DNA from: Apostichopus parvimensis
Lineage: Eukaryota > Echinodermata > Holothuroidea > Aspidochirotida > Stichopodidae
Reading direction: 5' to 3'
Assembly (NCBI GenBank): GCA_000934455.1
Contig: KN884649.1
Location: 31,706 to 55,537, forward strand
Length of the DNA: 23,832 nt
The translations under genes and the position numbers were made by a program. This document shows, in pieces, positions 1-10,371 of the stretch. A model generated the notes under the pieces. It had not been told where the DNA came from and did not search any database. It saw nothing but the letters and a program-made list of their open reading frames with translations. Each line of letters begins with the position of its first letter. The first letter of the stretch is position 1.

Positions 1-2342
1 CTACACCACACCGCTCCACCCATTAGTTATATAAATCAGTTATATGTATCACTGTGGCTTGATCGTACAATGTGGTTAAAGTTACGTTAGTTCCTATAGG
101 CAGCGGCGTAGTTTGAGTTCGAAGAATAATGATCGAGAGGATTCAGACATTTAACTTAGATATACACTTTATGATAAAGAGTAGTCACTAATTTATTATG
201 GCGTATGCCTATCATGAGTTCTGAGCCCCTCGTGTGCAGAACGGACACACACAAATAAGAACGTATCACCATGGAGGTAAAACTGTTTTACCTCCATGGT
301 TTCACAGACACAGTCTGACATAGTAACGTCAAAACACAAGATGTATACGTAAGAGAACAGCTAACATTCTGAAATACTTTACATTCACCGTGGCCATCTT
401 TCTGGTGACAGTGACTACGATTGTCCTCCGGAATCTAATGATAAAATCTGATGCACTTTCAGACCTAAATGGTAATTCCAAACTTGATCAAATCATTTGC
501 AAATTCTAAGTTTTGTTTCGCTTGATGATCAATTATGTTATGTATTATTTAGGTTGTCAGCGGTCGGAAGTATGCAGTGCTGGGCTGGGTTCTACTATTT
601 CTGTGCTCGGAAAGTTTCAGTTTCACTTTATTCCAGTATGAAATAAAAAAATATATAAATAGGAAGCTTATATAGCAGTAAAAGTGAAAGAGGAAATGTA
701 AATAAAACGAAAACTTTAGAATGTGGGGTCGTAGTAACTAAAACAAAACAACTATCAAAAACATCGAATAAACAGAGGTTGAAAGAGTAGAAATATTATA
801 ACAAAGGTTATAATTTTCTGAATTGGATTTAAAAAAAAAAAAAGAAGCTCTTTATATAATGAGCTTCTGACGATAAGTATGTTAAATTGGTTTTATTGAA
901 GGATTTCTTAAATTGTACTTCGTTTTATTTTGCACAGAACGGTTAGCTCAGAATATTGCGGCATCAAGACTACAATTATTATAAATATTCATACATAACT
1001 ACACCAAGTTACTATAATAATATGTAAAGAAAATACACACAACAGCTTTCTAGGCTTCTTTTCCATGGAGACGATTTAGGTGATTTTGGACTTTCGTCTT
1101 CATTTCTATAAATGTAAAAAATCTAATAAAAGAAGAATTTAAAGGCGATCCTGTAAAATATAACGGTAGCGTGAATGTGCGTTCACGTACGTTGTCATGG
1201 TCACGACAAGGGAAATTCCCTACGACTGGCGCCTTTAACAACAAATGGACTGAGAGAGTCAGTTTGTTGATGATGAATAACCGTGGGTGAGTGAGTAACC
1301 CAAAAGTACATGCATGTATACAACGTCGAACTGATGTCTGAAACGTTATTATTCCCAAAGCCTTAGTATAAGCCATATAGGATGAATGGCTACTGTCAGT
1401 TTACAGTTATACGAAGTAGCGACTCTGTAAGAAATTGTACTCAGATTCCATTTGAGTTACATTCTCAAACATAAAGAAATTATCAGATATAAAAGTGAAT
1501 TTTGGTCACTGCTGATACGATAGAACAGCAGCCCCCGGATTATATACAGTTTGAGTGGTGTGGAACTATTCTATCGACCATACAGTTACAACCTTACGAC
1601 ATCGTGCAACAAGGTGTGAACTTCGCCCAAATCAGTTAAAATCTCTGCAGAGATAAGCAGTATTACAGAACGTGGTAGCTGTTACTTTTTAAGCGGCGTT
1701 TGGAGATTCAAGTAAACCGTTGGTATGGATATATTTTTAAGTGGCAGTCGTTATAGGATGTGATAAATCTTACAGAATTTGTTTATCATCGGAATAAGAA
1801 AGGAGCAACAGCCGTTTGTGCCAAACCGTTAGGGCCTAGGCCCATGAGTATATTCTGTACGAAGCCTAAGTTACAGTTAATTCTATTAAATTAATTAGGC
1901 TAGTAAAGAAATAAACATAACACTTGCCTATTAAGGAACTGCCGTATAAGAAAATTATTTGTTTTTATCATTGTGCAGATTGCCATTGGAGGAAGATAGT
2001 GAAATCTGAAATATGATTTCCTAACCACTTTAATGCACATAGGAAGATCCATTCAAGCAGTTAAGGACGTTTTCTGTGTCATATTGCAGAGAAAAGCACA
2101 CCTCGTGTTGTAAACGTCTCAGTTTAAAGAGAACACATTTTGTGTGACAGGCTGATAAAGTTTAAGACATATAAATTAGTGTCACAAGCATCTTAGTTTT
2201 GTGTACAGGCAAATTTCCAAAATGGAGATAATACAGAGGTAGTATCCAAGGTGAAAAGTCCACTTTCTTGAGATTGATGAACTCATTTGATTACCCACAA
2301 GTCTTTTTATACAATGGTTTTTGTACCTTTTCATTTTCCAAA
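1..2342. other. Upstream region and presumed 5' UTR of the PPM1H-like gene
   Basis: No coding block with recognisable homology was found. It contains a perfect hairpin at 268-300 and a TATA-like stretch near 649-660 (atatataaatag), which is too far from the start codon to be called a promoter without transcript data. The transcription start cannot be placed: it may lie shortly before 2343 or on an upstream non-coding exon outside or inside this stretch. The 108-codon open frame on the minus strand at 1050-1376 has no family signature and is treated as chance. Confidence 0.5.
268..300. repeat. Perfect inverted repeat, 16-bp arms with 1-nt loop
   Basis: Arm accatggaggtaaaac (268-283), a single T at 284, then its exact reverse complement (285-300). 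Each arm contains the palindrome CCATGG. Such a perfect near-zero-loop structure suggests a recent foldback or MITE remnant, or a cruciform-forming site. A protein-binding operator is possible but not shown. Confidence 0.9.
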
Positions 2343-2599
2343 ATGATCAATCGCTTTCGCCAAGTTGTTAACAATGTCATCACTGCTCAGACAAATGCAC
2401 AGTTCCCTTCGGGGGGCAAAGCAGTGGGGGGCGTTGATGAGAATGAGACAGCGGGGAAGAAATTACGACACCCTTACTGCAGGCCAGTATTCTTACATCT
2501 CTCGGAGGAAGAAGTTGGGATTGCCACAGATATTGTTGTCAGACCAATCTTAGTTCCAAGAGATTTGAGTAATTTACCTTGGTATACAGGATATGCTGA
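2343..2599 (+). CDS. PPM1H: PPM1H/J/M-type protein phosphatase, coding exon 1 (N-terminus)
   Basis: First coding exon of a PP2C-family Ser/Thr phosphatase (85 codons plus two bases of codon 86). The chosen ATG has A at -3 and starts MINRFRQVVNNVI, whose hydrophobic residues at 2, 5, 8, 9, 12 and 13 match the spacing of the N-terminal amphipathic helix of human PPM1H. An in-frame upstream ATG at 2277 has T at -3 and would add 22 residues with no family resemblance; a stop lies at 2229. The later blocks RHPYCRPVFL, RPILVPRD and LPWYTGYAE align with the human segments RFPYGRPEFL, RPILILKE and LPWATGYAE (recalled, not searched). The exon ends GA before the strong donor gtaagt. Known for the family: human PPM1H removes LRRK2-placed phosphates from Rab8A/Rab10 at the Golgi. 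Orthology to H rather than J or M is not resolved; an invertebrate may carry a single pre-duplication gene. Confidence 0.9.
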
Positions 2600-3654
2600 G
2601 TAAGTATATATACTATGGGTTAATATGTAAGTTAACACTCAGAATTTGCATTGCACATGTATTGCTGTATTGATACATATGCCATAGGTGCTGTGTTGGA
2701 TTGTAAGTTGTATAGTTCGACCTTTGTTTTACCATGATCTTAATCTCCATAGCCTAGCTTAACACCAGAATGATTAGGTAAGTACAATAACTAATGATGC
2801 AAGTTGGTATTTACTAATATTTTTTAAATTGATTTACTCAAATTGTCAATCATCATTTTTTTTACTTTTAATGCTATCATACATCGTTAGAAGAATTATA
2901 CTTGCTGTTTGACACTTCATGTATGAATTGTACATTTTAGATAACATTTTTGGTGAAATTTTAGAACACATAAATTTGTTAAAATTACATAGGAAGGATA
3001 AAACTATAAAACAAATTAGAAATCTGGTTGCTGCCATTTATCATTCTCTTATTCTTATCATCACCAAACATAACCAAATATACCGTCAGTCTCCAATGAC
3101 TATTAAATTAAAGTGCTGTAGTGGTTGTCACGTGAGCATCTTGAAAGCATTCTGTGAATTTTCTGGTTGTCCCCTGAAATTATGAGGTTCTTAAGTTATG
3201 TTCTCAGAAGAATGTTTTTAAGAGGTATAAATTATTGTGTCATCATGTTTGAAAGAATCTCCACACTCCTTACGTTTATTATTGACATCTTCCACTGTAT
3301 ATATATAATAATATTCTAGCTGTGCTAAGTATTTAGCGGTTGAAATGTACAGTTCTGTTGGTTGAGATGGGCTGTTGGGGACGGTTTGTGGAATGAAAGG
3401 GGAGGAGGGGGTGGGGGGATGCAGATATAGGGAGTGAGCACTTGGGAAAAAGAGGTAAAGTTAACTATTTAAGATAAAAGTTGGTCAAAATGTCAAAATG
3501 GATTTATGCTTTTGAACATATGAATTCATCTTTTTCATCCTCCGAGACAGAAATGTACAACTTCATCTCATGTTAACATGCCAGAGAAATACTGCAGTAG
3601 GCCTATTATTATTATGATTATTTTTGTTGTTGTTGTTATTGTTTTTATTTACAG
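2600..3654 (+). other. Intron 1 of the PPM1H-like gene
   Basis: Phase-2 intron of 1,055 bases with a gtaagt donor and a tttacag acceptor preceded by a TTG/TTA-rich tract. It contains a G-rich stretch at 3399-3419 and an 88-codon open frame (2919-3185) with no recognised motif. Just upstream of the acceptor is the word taggccta, common in some marine invertebrate genomes. Confidence 0.9.
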
Positions 3655-3793
3655 GGTCGTCAATGCTGGGAAGAGCAAACAAAATGAGGATCAAGCAGCA
3701 GCGGGGCATTACTCCATAAAATGTCAGCCGCAAGAACCAGTCACCGAGATGCAGAGTCCAGAAAATGGACCTGCACCCATAGCACAAACCAAA
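3655..3793 (+). CDS. PPM1H: PPM1H/J/M-type protein phosphatase, coding exon 2 (metal motif NEDQ)
   Basis: The acceptor is a T-rich tract ending tttacag. The first base G completes the GAG codon split at the end of exon 1, giving YAE-VVNAGKSKQNEDQAAA, close to human YAEVINAGKSTHNEDQA. The exon encodes residues 87-132 and ends in phase 0 at AAA before gtaaga. The NEDQ segment (residues 96-99) is the first PP2C metal-site motif; its Asp helps bind the catalytic Mg/Mn pair. The rest (about residues 104-132, rich in Q, E, P and S) is low in conservation and corresponds to the variable loop that in human PPM1H carries a basic Ser-rich stretch. A very G-rich tract begins 48 bases after the donor. 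Confidence 0.92.
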
Positions 3794-3840
3794 GTAAGAA
3801 TCCACTTCCTTTGGCTGTGTAGTACTTGTTTCAATTTGAA

Positions 3841-3873
3841 GGGGGTGGGTGGGGGACGGGGGCGGGGTTGGGG
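3841..3873 (+). repeat. G-quadruplex-prone tract just after exon 2
   Basis: Six runs of three to five G separated by one- or two-base loops on the sense strand, starting 48 bases after the exon 2 donor. By the usual G-run rule this would fold into a quadruplex in the transcript or in DNA. Position next to a donor is compatible with an effect on splicing; that effect is inference. Confidence 0.8.
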
Positions 3874-4766
3874 TCAGAGGTGAGGGGTATAATGGCAAAC
3901 TTGTTGGGGACCCTTAGAACGGTTTTAAGCTCTGGTTCCTGTGTCCCATCTGAAAATGTATACAATATCTATGACAATATCACCAAAACTTCCTAAAACA
4001 GGAAGTTTACAGCACCCTGTGAATATATTTAAGTGCAAGAGAGTTTTTTTACTATTTCAGAATCTGAGTAATTTAAGGTCTGAATCACGCCCTGATTGAT
4101 GTGTTCAATATTGGCAGTTCACAAAAAGGAAGTAGTGATTTCCTTTATTGTATTTGAATCGGGTCAACCTTCAAAACTGAACACAGAATGGAATATTCCA
4201 TTCTTTAGGTTAAGGAAATCAGTTTTGACGATTGTTATATTCAATTTATATGTAGATGAAAACTGTAGCCCAAGATTTAAGAATATATATATTACTGTTT
4301 GATATTTTGAATGAAAAAGTTTCCAGCAGACAGTATTACGTTGAATATTAATTACACTACGCTACTAGATTTATGCAACTCTAGTACTTTATATACTCGC
4401 TGCTTTAAAGAGGCAGAAGTGTTTCATTACTACAACGGGTAGTGAGGCAATGCCAATGGTGTAAACAAGTTTTCTATGTAGCGATGTTGATATGAGGGGA
4501 AGTAGAGAGAATGGGAAAGAGTCAAATATTTGCGCTGTAAATCTAGAATGCATCCTACTCTCAGCTTATCCTACTCTTAGCCCCATGTTTTACCTGTCCC
4601 CCACCCCTCCTCATCCCCTCCCCTCCCCCTCCTCCTCTATATGGATCACTTTTAGCTTGCGTTCATATACCTCTGGAATTATTATTTCATCTGAGGAATT
4701 CATTTTCAGTGGTGATCTTATGAGGTTTTTCATCTCTCCCAAAATTTGTCTCTGACTCTCAATATT

Positions 4767-4925
4767 TTGTCTCCTTTGGTAAGGTCAAAATGCAAAAGCT
4801 AATGGGATGTGGGTAGGTGGGTGGGGGTGGGGATGGGAGATACCCACAGATCTTTAGACAGGCCCCTCCCTTCTACCCTTATCTCTGGAGACTAAGTAGG
4901 TGATAAGAAAAAGCCAGAGGGGGGA
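4767..4925 (+). repeat. Local duplication in intron 2, copy 1
   Basis: Begins ttgtctcctttggtaaggtc and runs through a G-rich stretch, the shared phrase gagatacccacagatctt, a C-rich stretch, then tggagactaa. It matches copy 2 about 194-210 bases downstream with scattered substitutions. This copy lacks about 16 bases (including the AG at 5086) found in copy 2 before tggagact, and reads into a stop soon after, so it does not carry the candidate exon. Confidence 0.85.
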
Positions 4926-4960
4926 GGGGGGGGGAGGGTGGCTTTAGAGACCCACAAGGC

Positions 4961-5130
4961 TTGTCTCCTTTGGAAAGGTCTAAAGCAAGGAGCTAGTGGG
5001 ACATGAGTAGGGTAGGGGGTGAGGGAAGGGGGAGATACCCACAGATCTTGATACAGACCCCACCCTTCCACCCTTATCCCTGCCAGTTATGCCAATGGAG
5101 ACTATAGGTACCCTACTAAGAAAGAGCAAG
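4961..5130 (+). repeat. Local duplication in intron 2, copy 2
   Basis: Begins ttgtctcctttggaaaggtc, shares gagatacccacagatctt with copy 1, and extends through tggagacta into the first codons of the candidate exon (5101-5274). Divergence from copy 1 is moderate, so the duplication is not very recent. The shared segment includes the acceptor zone of the candidate exon. Confidence 0.85.
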
Positions 5131-5274
5131 TTCTCTCAATGTCACTTGGATTCGTCACATAGAGTTCCAAACCTTGTAGAATCTTTATTGTCAATGCCAT
5201 TACATGTCACTTCAGTCGATTTGTTCCCTTCTCTTCCTGCTGAGTGGAGAGATATTGCCCTCAATAAATTACTG
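5101..5274 (+). CDS. Candidate optional exon of the PPM1H-like gene (58 codons, in-frame cassette)
   Basis: Directly seen: an AG at 5099-5100, 58 open codons, and a donor-like gtaaat after CTG. Length is a multiple of three and both ends are phase 0, so it could be inserted between exons 2 and 3 without shifting frame. The translation is not low-complexity (it includes LRKSKFSQ and PSLPAEWRDIALNKLL) and would extend the variable loop between the two metal motifs. In human PPM1H this loop is also long and basic/Ser-rich, but no clear match was recognised. Against it: the acceptor lacks a clean pyrimidine tract. The better-looking AG at 5086 gives an out-of-frame read with a stop (TAG at 5105). 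An ATG at 5089 in the same frame could instead begin an alternative first exon. The 5' end lies in a local duplication. Confidence 0.4.
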
Positions 5275-5516
5275 GTAAATGTATATAATGTAATGTAATA
5301 GAAGGAGGTTCACCAGTAGATCAGTCCTCAAGTTTAATTTTACAGGAATGTCTGCACAAGACTCTGGGAAGTCCAAAAAGCAGCATAATTAACTACAACA
5401 TTTTCCTTTCCTATTTTCTATACAAGTATATATATTTCTTAATTTTTTTTTATATATATTATTTTTTTTATACAGAGTGATTTAGGAACTGCATCTTTCA
5501 TTTTATATGTTTACAG

Positions 5517-5795
5517 GAAGTTGAAGAATTACAAGAGGACATTAATTTAACCTATTTTGGATTATTTGATGGCCATGCCGGATTTGGAACCGCGGTTATG
5601 GCATCGCACACTTTGCATCACATCATACTTGAGAAGCTACTCTCCATACAGCACTTCCTGGTCAACAGTACCATCGAACAACGGCAGTTCACCAAGAGCA
5701 ACGACAGTAGGCCCGCCAAGTGGCCCTTCGCAGTCAAGGACATGTCTGTAGAGACCATGGTCATCGGTGCTTTGGAGAAGGCCTTCTTGGATATG
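5517..5795 (+). CDS. PPM1H: PPM1H/J/M-type protein phosphatase, coding exon 3 (FDGHAG motif)
   Basis: This exon is exactly 93 codons, phase 0 at both ends, between acceptor gtttacag and donor gtgagt. If spliced directly to exon 2 it gives residues 133-225. Near its start is YFGLFDGHAGFGTAV (residues 145-159), matching human YWSLFDGHAGSGAAV. The FDGHAG form, with Ala where most PP2C enzymes have Gly, is typical of PPM1H/J/M; the Asp (residue 150) is a metal ligand. The end, ETMVIGALEKAFLDM, matches human ECLVIGALESAFKEM. Between them is a variable stretch of about 35 residues, where human PPM1H has a longer Ser/Pro-rich segment. The exon stops before the expected D-x-x-I and NAGDSR parts of the catalytic core, which must lie on further exons outside this window. 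Confidence 0.93.
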
Positions 5796-5973
5796 GTGAG
5801 TTTGTTGCTGAGATTAACCTCCTCCTTATTTTCATTCCATCTTGCACAAATGTGTCCAGTTATATAGCATGTCGATGAGAATTTACCACATGTATGTGTG
5901 CCAATATTTCTTGATAGCATGTAGTAAGCACTGCATATATCCTCTGTTGTATATGACATGACCAATCGGTATA

Positions 5974-6236
5974 CCCCATTCCCCACCCCCACCCCGACCC
6001 CCACCACATTCTTCTTTACTTTTAAGGACAGAATGGTTGACTTGGATCTTTGATTGGTTGAGGAGTATAAGGGATATCTGCCCTCCCCCTCCCCCCCCCC
6101 CCCCCATCCCCAAGTCTGAAGAAAAATCCTATGAGAAGTGCCCTTTCATATGTTGAAGCATCCCATCTTGGTACACATCCCACTGCCACTCAAAGTGTGT
6201 GCTCCTCCCCCACCCCACCCCCCACCCCCACCCTCC
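5974..6236. repeat. C-run tracts at the start of intron 3
   Basis: Three C-rich tracts on the + strand (about 5974-6005, 6081-6111 and 6203-6236) made of runs of four or more C with one- or two-base interruptions. They would form quadruplexes on the minus strand or i-motif-like structures on the plus strand. The sense changes here: tracts before exon 3 are mostly G on the + strand, these are C. Confidence 0.8.
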
Positions 6237-7928
6237 ACTACTAGATTCAATCTGTCATCTGGTAGATCTATTATGGAGCATGTTAAAAGTTCCACTGGGT
6301 GTCTGACTAATGCCATGCTGGTTGAAGCCATTTAAAGGCCTTGGGGAGGTTCTGCACTGTTGTAAGACATGCGGCTAGCCACAGATATAAACCTTCTAAG
6401 CTTTAGCAAAATGCTCACATTGAAATTTCAGGGGTGCAAACATCTCTTTTGGGGGAAGGGAACAAAGATGTTATTGTCATCCAGGGGTGGGGTGTGAAAT
6501 AGAATGTCACACTTCAAGGGTGATTGGATGTAAAATGGTGCCATAGTTTGCAACCTTTGAAACAATGTTGAACATGTGAAGAATTTTTGACTGTAGGTTG
6601 TACCCTATATGTACATGCCATATTCTGAACTGTTACACTAGGATGTTTGGTAATATGTTGTCTGCCAGGGGGGAGGGAATATGAGTTCCCTGATTTTTTT
6701 CTGGGGATGGTGGGGGGGGGAGGGGGATAAAGTATACATCGTTTTGAACTTCTGTGAAAGTTAATTCAGCCAGTTGGCGTTGTTCAATTTTGTTTAACAT
6801 ATTGCCCACTTGCAATTTGCAACATGATATAATACTAGCATGAAAATGCGTCATGGTCACGATACGTCCAGATTGCTGATTAACCTTTTGACCTTTAACC
6901 ATATATACTGATTAAAATAAAATAAATAATTGATAACCAGGAAGTTATTGTGATTCTGTGAATTCTGATGAATTCTGATGATTCTGTTGAAATCTTGTTT
7001 TGAGCAATACTTAGTAAGTTTGATAGAATTGATGAACAAGCTCAGAATCGCTGCTTTAAAATAGCGTAAAAGTCCCATCGAAAGAGGCACTCGCATGAAC
7101 TCATCCAGTGTTAAGCCTTTAATGCTACTGAAAGAGGAAGTGCTCTTTAAGTGGACGGTTTTGTTCAATGCAATTATCCTCTTATTTAGAATGACCTCTT
7201 GGTTTAATTGCTCTTTGTCAATTTGACCTACTAGAGTGAAATTCAATTGACTAGGATGTATCAAGTGTCGGTAGAGTTTAAAGGAGTTTCCTGGGTTTCC
7301 AAGGCCTCTGACTTTGTCAATCTTCAAAAATTAACATCAGAGGTAAAAGAAAGCCAATCATGTTGTGTTGGTCTTGAAGTACCCAGCTCACGAAGTGAAT
7401 GTCCTAAAGTTGCATGTAAAATTTTGAAAGTTTCAAATAGCCAAAACGCCATGTACATATAAACACACTATCACAGAGACAATGTGTATGCTAGATAAGA
7501 AATGCAGCAGGCATGTGGGATCAGATTGAGCAATGTGCAGTCGTATACAGTGCTGGAAGCAACTGTATAAAACTTACATTGCATATTTTTTCCTTTTCAT
7601 AAAGGTTATTGATCTAGAAATGCTAAAGGTTGGTCAATTGACGATGACTTGTAGCTTTATACACTAACGAAATTTATTTTCTTTAACAATCTTCTCTTAG
7701 CGCAGACTTCCAAAACAAATCTATTGTCTTCCAGTCGTCCGAACAGAGATTTATACCGTATCGTACGATTTGACTAACGTTAAATATTTGCCCTGAATCC
7801 ATTGAGATTACTAAAGTTTGATGAACAGGAGACCACATTCATGTTAATACTCCACAATATTAGTAATGAGATTTTCTTCACAACATGTAATATTTCATTA
7901 GTTCCTTATATAGTCCATGTAGTCATAG
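6237..7928. other. Intronic stretch without a recognised gene
   Basis: AT-rich sequence apart from the G tract at 6703-6726. A short array of gaattctgatga-like units lies near 6957-6985. The minus strand has a 156-codon open frame at 6857-7327 with no motif recognised; in AT-rich DNA of this length it can be chance, or an eroded mobile-element fragment. Confidence 0.5.
6703..6726 (+). repeat. G-run tract
   Basis: Runs of four, eight and five G with short interruptions (ggggatgg, then tggggggggaggggg). It lies within intron 3 and is part of the 3.4-6.8 kb cluster. Confidence 0.75.
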
Positions 7929-8033
7929 GTTGACACTATGGCTCTCACTGATGCCCCTAACACATTACAGTACATAATCTAGTTGACACCATGACTCACT
8001 GATGCCCCTGAAACATTTACAGTACATAATCTA
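7929..8033 (+). repeat. Two-copy tandem repeat of about 53 bp
   Basis: Copy 1 at 7929-7981 and copy 2 at 7982-8033. Both start gttgacac and share ctcactgatgcccct and acagtacataatcta, with a few substitutions and small gaps. The copies abut exactly, which indicates a local tandem duplication. Confidence 0.9.
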
Positions 8034-10371
8034 GTTCAAACAGTGTTCCAATTTACTATATATTCACTCAGTTTTCATGTTAATATTCAAGTTGTCCTAG
8101 AAAGCGAGGCATTGTCTTCTGGAATATGACTTTTCCAGACGATCTGTAATAACTAACAAGGAGTAAATCGATAACTGGGTTATTACTAACATGAGGGAAG
8201 GTAACGTTTCAGGGAAATGAAAAGAGATAAATAACGGAAACACGAGCAAGATAAATATAGCCATTCACTGAAGACTGGGACAAGTTTGGCATGGTCACAC
8301 AGAAGATGAATACAGCGCTTATCTATACCCATTGCTTGTTAAAAAGGAAAAGATGTCACTCTGGCTAGGCCATATAATAAACATACATGTTTGGAAAATC
8401 AACATATCAAATTCAGAAATCTGTGTGTTGTTTGTACTTTGATTAGAGAGATTTTACAAAAACAGTTTATCCATGTTTAATGTTTTGCAGATTTACTAAT
8501 TTTAATTTTTTGTTTGTTTTAAGTTTATGCTTACATTCCATCACTCATGGTGGAATGTAGACGAACTAAAACATTATTTTATGTACCCTTATCTTTTACG
8601 TTAACAGTGAAGTATCTAAATTAGTACAACCAGCTTGCAACAAATTCCATGCAAAATACAATTTTGAGAGCTGACAAAGTTATGAGAGTTTTTTTGTCAT
8701 TTTAATACTTGAAAGTTAAGAACCCTCTATGTCATAAATGCCAAAGTAAACTGAAGTGGTAAACAGTCAGTATTAAGAGTCTTATATCATTGGATTTGAA
8801 TGAATATGTTCACAGTCAAACTGCCAAGGTTTAAGATGCAAGGGATTAGAAATTTGTCTTGATTACCTTCTCCTCCTCTTTAACCTAGAAATGTTTGCCT
8901 TTTGAATTTGCATGGTCATGTTTTGGTTGTTGTCAGATCACTCAGATGTACTCTGGGGGTAGGTTTCAGGGTCGATTTTCTTTTGTTACCATGGTAATCT
9001 GTGAGGTAAAAGGCCCAAGAGTTCCTAGTGGGACCATTTTCTTATATAAGATATATTTTTAAAGATGGGATTGAAGGATGGAGCTCTGGTACAACATGGT
9101 TGATTTCAAAACACCTTTGATTTCAAAACATTGACAAAACTTGAACCGGAACAGATGAAACTTTACCAGTTCTTTTGCTATATGCTTTTGTGTTTTGTGT
9201 TATTTCAATAATTTCACCAACTACAATTGATATTTCAATGCACCCTTTCCATATTAACAGTATAACTATATACACATGTACCAGCATTAATAGTAAACAA
9301 ACAATGACATCTAGGCATTCACTTAATACTGTGTTTGGTTAGTTGCAGACTGTAGTTGGAAACTGTGAGTTACAGTTAGTAGTCCTATTTTAATTTAAGC
9401 CCACCAGAAACTGATCAATCAATGACAATCAGTAAACTATATTAATTATTTCCATTATCAGCATTTCATCGATTTTTATTCAAAATTTTTACAAACTGAA
9501 TGAAAAACTGTTCTTCAAGGTATATTTTAGTGCTGATAGTCATAATCTATTAATCGCCAGTACTCCAGTAGTTGCGATTACACATTGGAAGTTCGAATAA
9601 TCACGCTCAAAACCTAAGTTGCCATTACTCGACTACAAACTAACACTACACATAAACTGCTTTTGAGAAATAGACCAACCTATCAAAACAACACTAATTC
9701 AGTTTGTCAGCAAATAGCGCAAAATTACAGGTTCTCGCAACACTAGCACTGTGCTGTGTTAAAAATCGGCAAGCACCTGCTCCAGTTAGATTCATGCGTT
9801 TACTTGTCAGTAATATGCTTGTCCTGCAGTACAACATTCAGTCCTAGCATTAATGTTTGATCATTGCGCATAATCGCAAATTCATTGTTTATAAATCTTT
9901 CACGATTGCCAAAATATTTGTCATTTCTTCAAATATGTTTACAATTACTTCATTACTGAGCTGGATTACCTTAATAGGCTGTCTGATGGAGTCTGTCGAT
10001 TGCGATGTAGTTTAATTTCAATGTGCTTGCTGTCGCACTAGGCTAGATCCTAGCCTAGAACGTTGAACATCCTTATACAGAAAACTCTTGCATACTAATC
10101 ATCACACCGCTACAAGGTGTAACATCTATTTCATTTTTTGCACATTTGCTTTTATTAGTGCTAGTAGTTGTAGTAGCCCCGTAGATTCATTCGAAAGTTT
10201 TGATTTACCATGAATGATTACACACCCATGTGGCTAAATTAAGCACTAATCTACTGCACCGCCTATGTCCTTGTTCTTACATCAAGGGTTGTATGCTTGT
10301 CACAGTATGCAGTCTGATTTACATTGCATCAAACTTAGGAACTTCTTTGTCCAAATTGTGATATTTAGTCT
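8034..10371. other. AT-rich intronic stretch with small hairpins
   Basis: No gene recognised. It contains a hairpin at 8532-8559 (tacattcca and tggaatgta as outer arms), a short direct repeat of tgatttcaaaaca at 9101-9113 and 9118-9130, and a perfect 9-bp-arm hairpin at 10038-10058 (ctaggctag, loop atc, ctagcctag). Confidence 0.6.

Larger units (their letters stand above)
3794..5516 (+). other. Intron 2 of the PPM1H-like gene
   Basis: Phase-0 interval of 1,723 bases between donor gtaaga and acceptor tttacag. It holds at least four sense-strand G-run tracts (3841-3873, 4811-4837, 4919-4941, 5009-5032), a C/T tract near 4597-4635, a local duplication (4767-4925 and 4961-5130), and the candidate cassette exon 5101-5274. 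If that exon is real, this is two introns. Confidence 0.85.

Noticed and set aside
649-660. TATA-box-like sequence (atatataaatag) as promoter
   Set aside because: It lies about 1.7 kb before the start codon in AT-rich DNA, where such words are common, and no initiator or transcript support is available.
2919-3185. 88-codon open frame in intron 1 as a missed exon
   Set aside because: Exon 1 and exon 2 join in exact phase and reproduce the conserved YAE-V-NAGK segment, leaving no room for an insertion; the translation shows no family similarity.
5618-6335. Minus-strand and alternative-frame open frames over exon 3 and the C-rich tracts
   Set aside because: They are shadows of the real exon or Gly/Pro-rich translations of simple C/G tracts.
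6857-7327. 156-codon open frame on the minus strand inside intron 3
   Set aside because: It is the longest frame outside the known exons, but no domain, motif or composition signal was recognised, it lies antisense in AT-rich intron DNA, and such a length can arise by chance over 24 kb. It was kept only as a remark.
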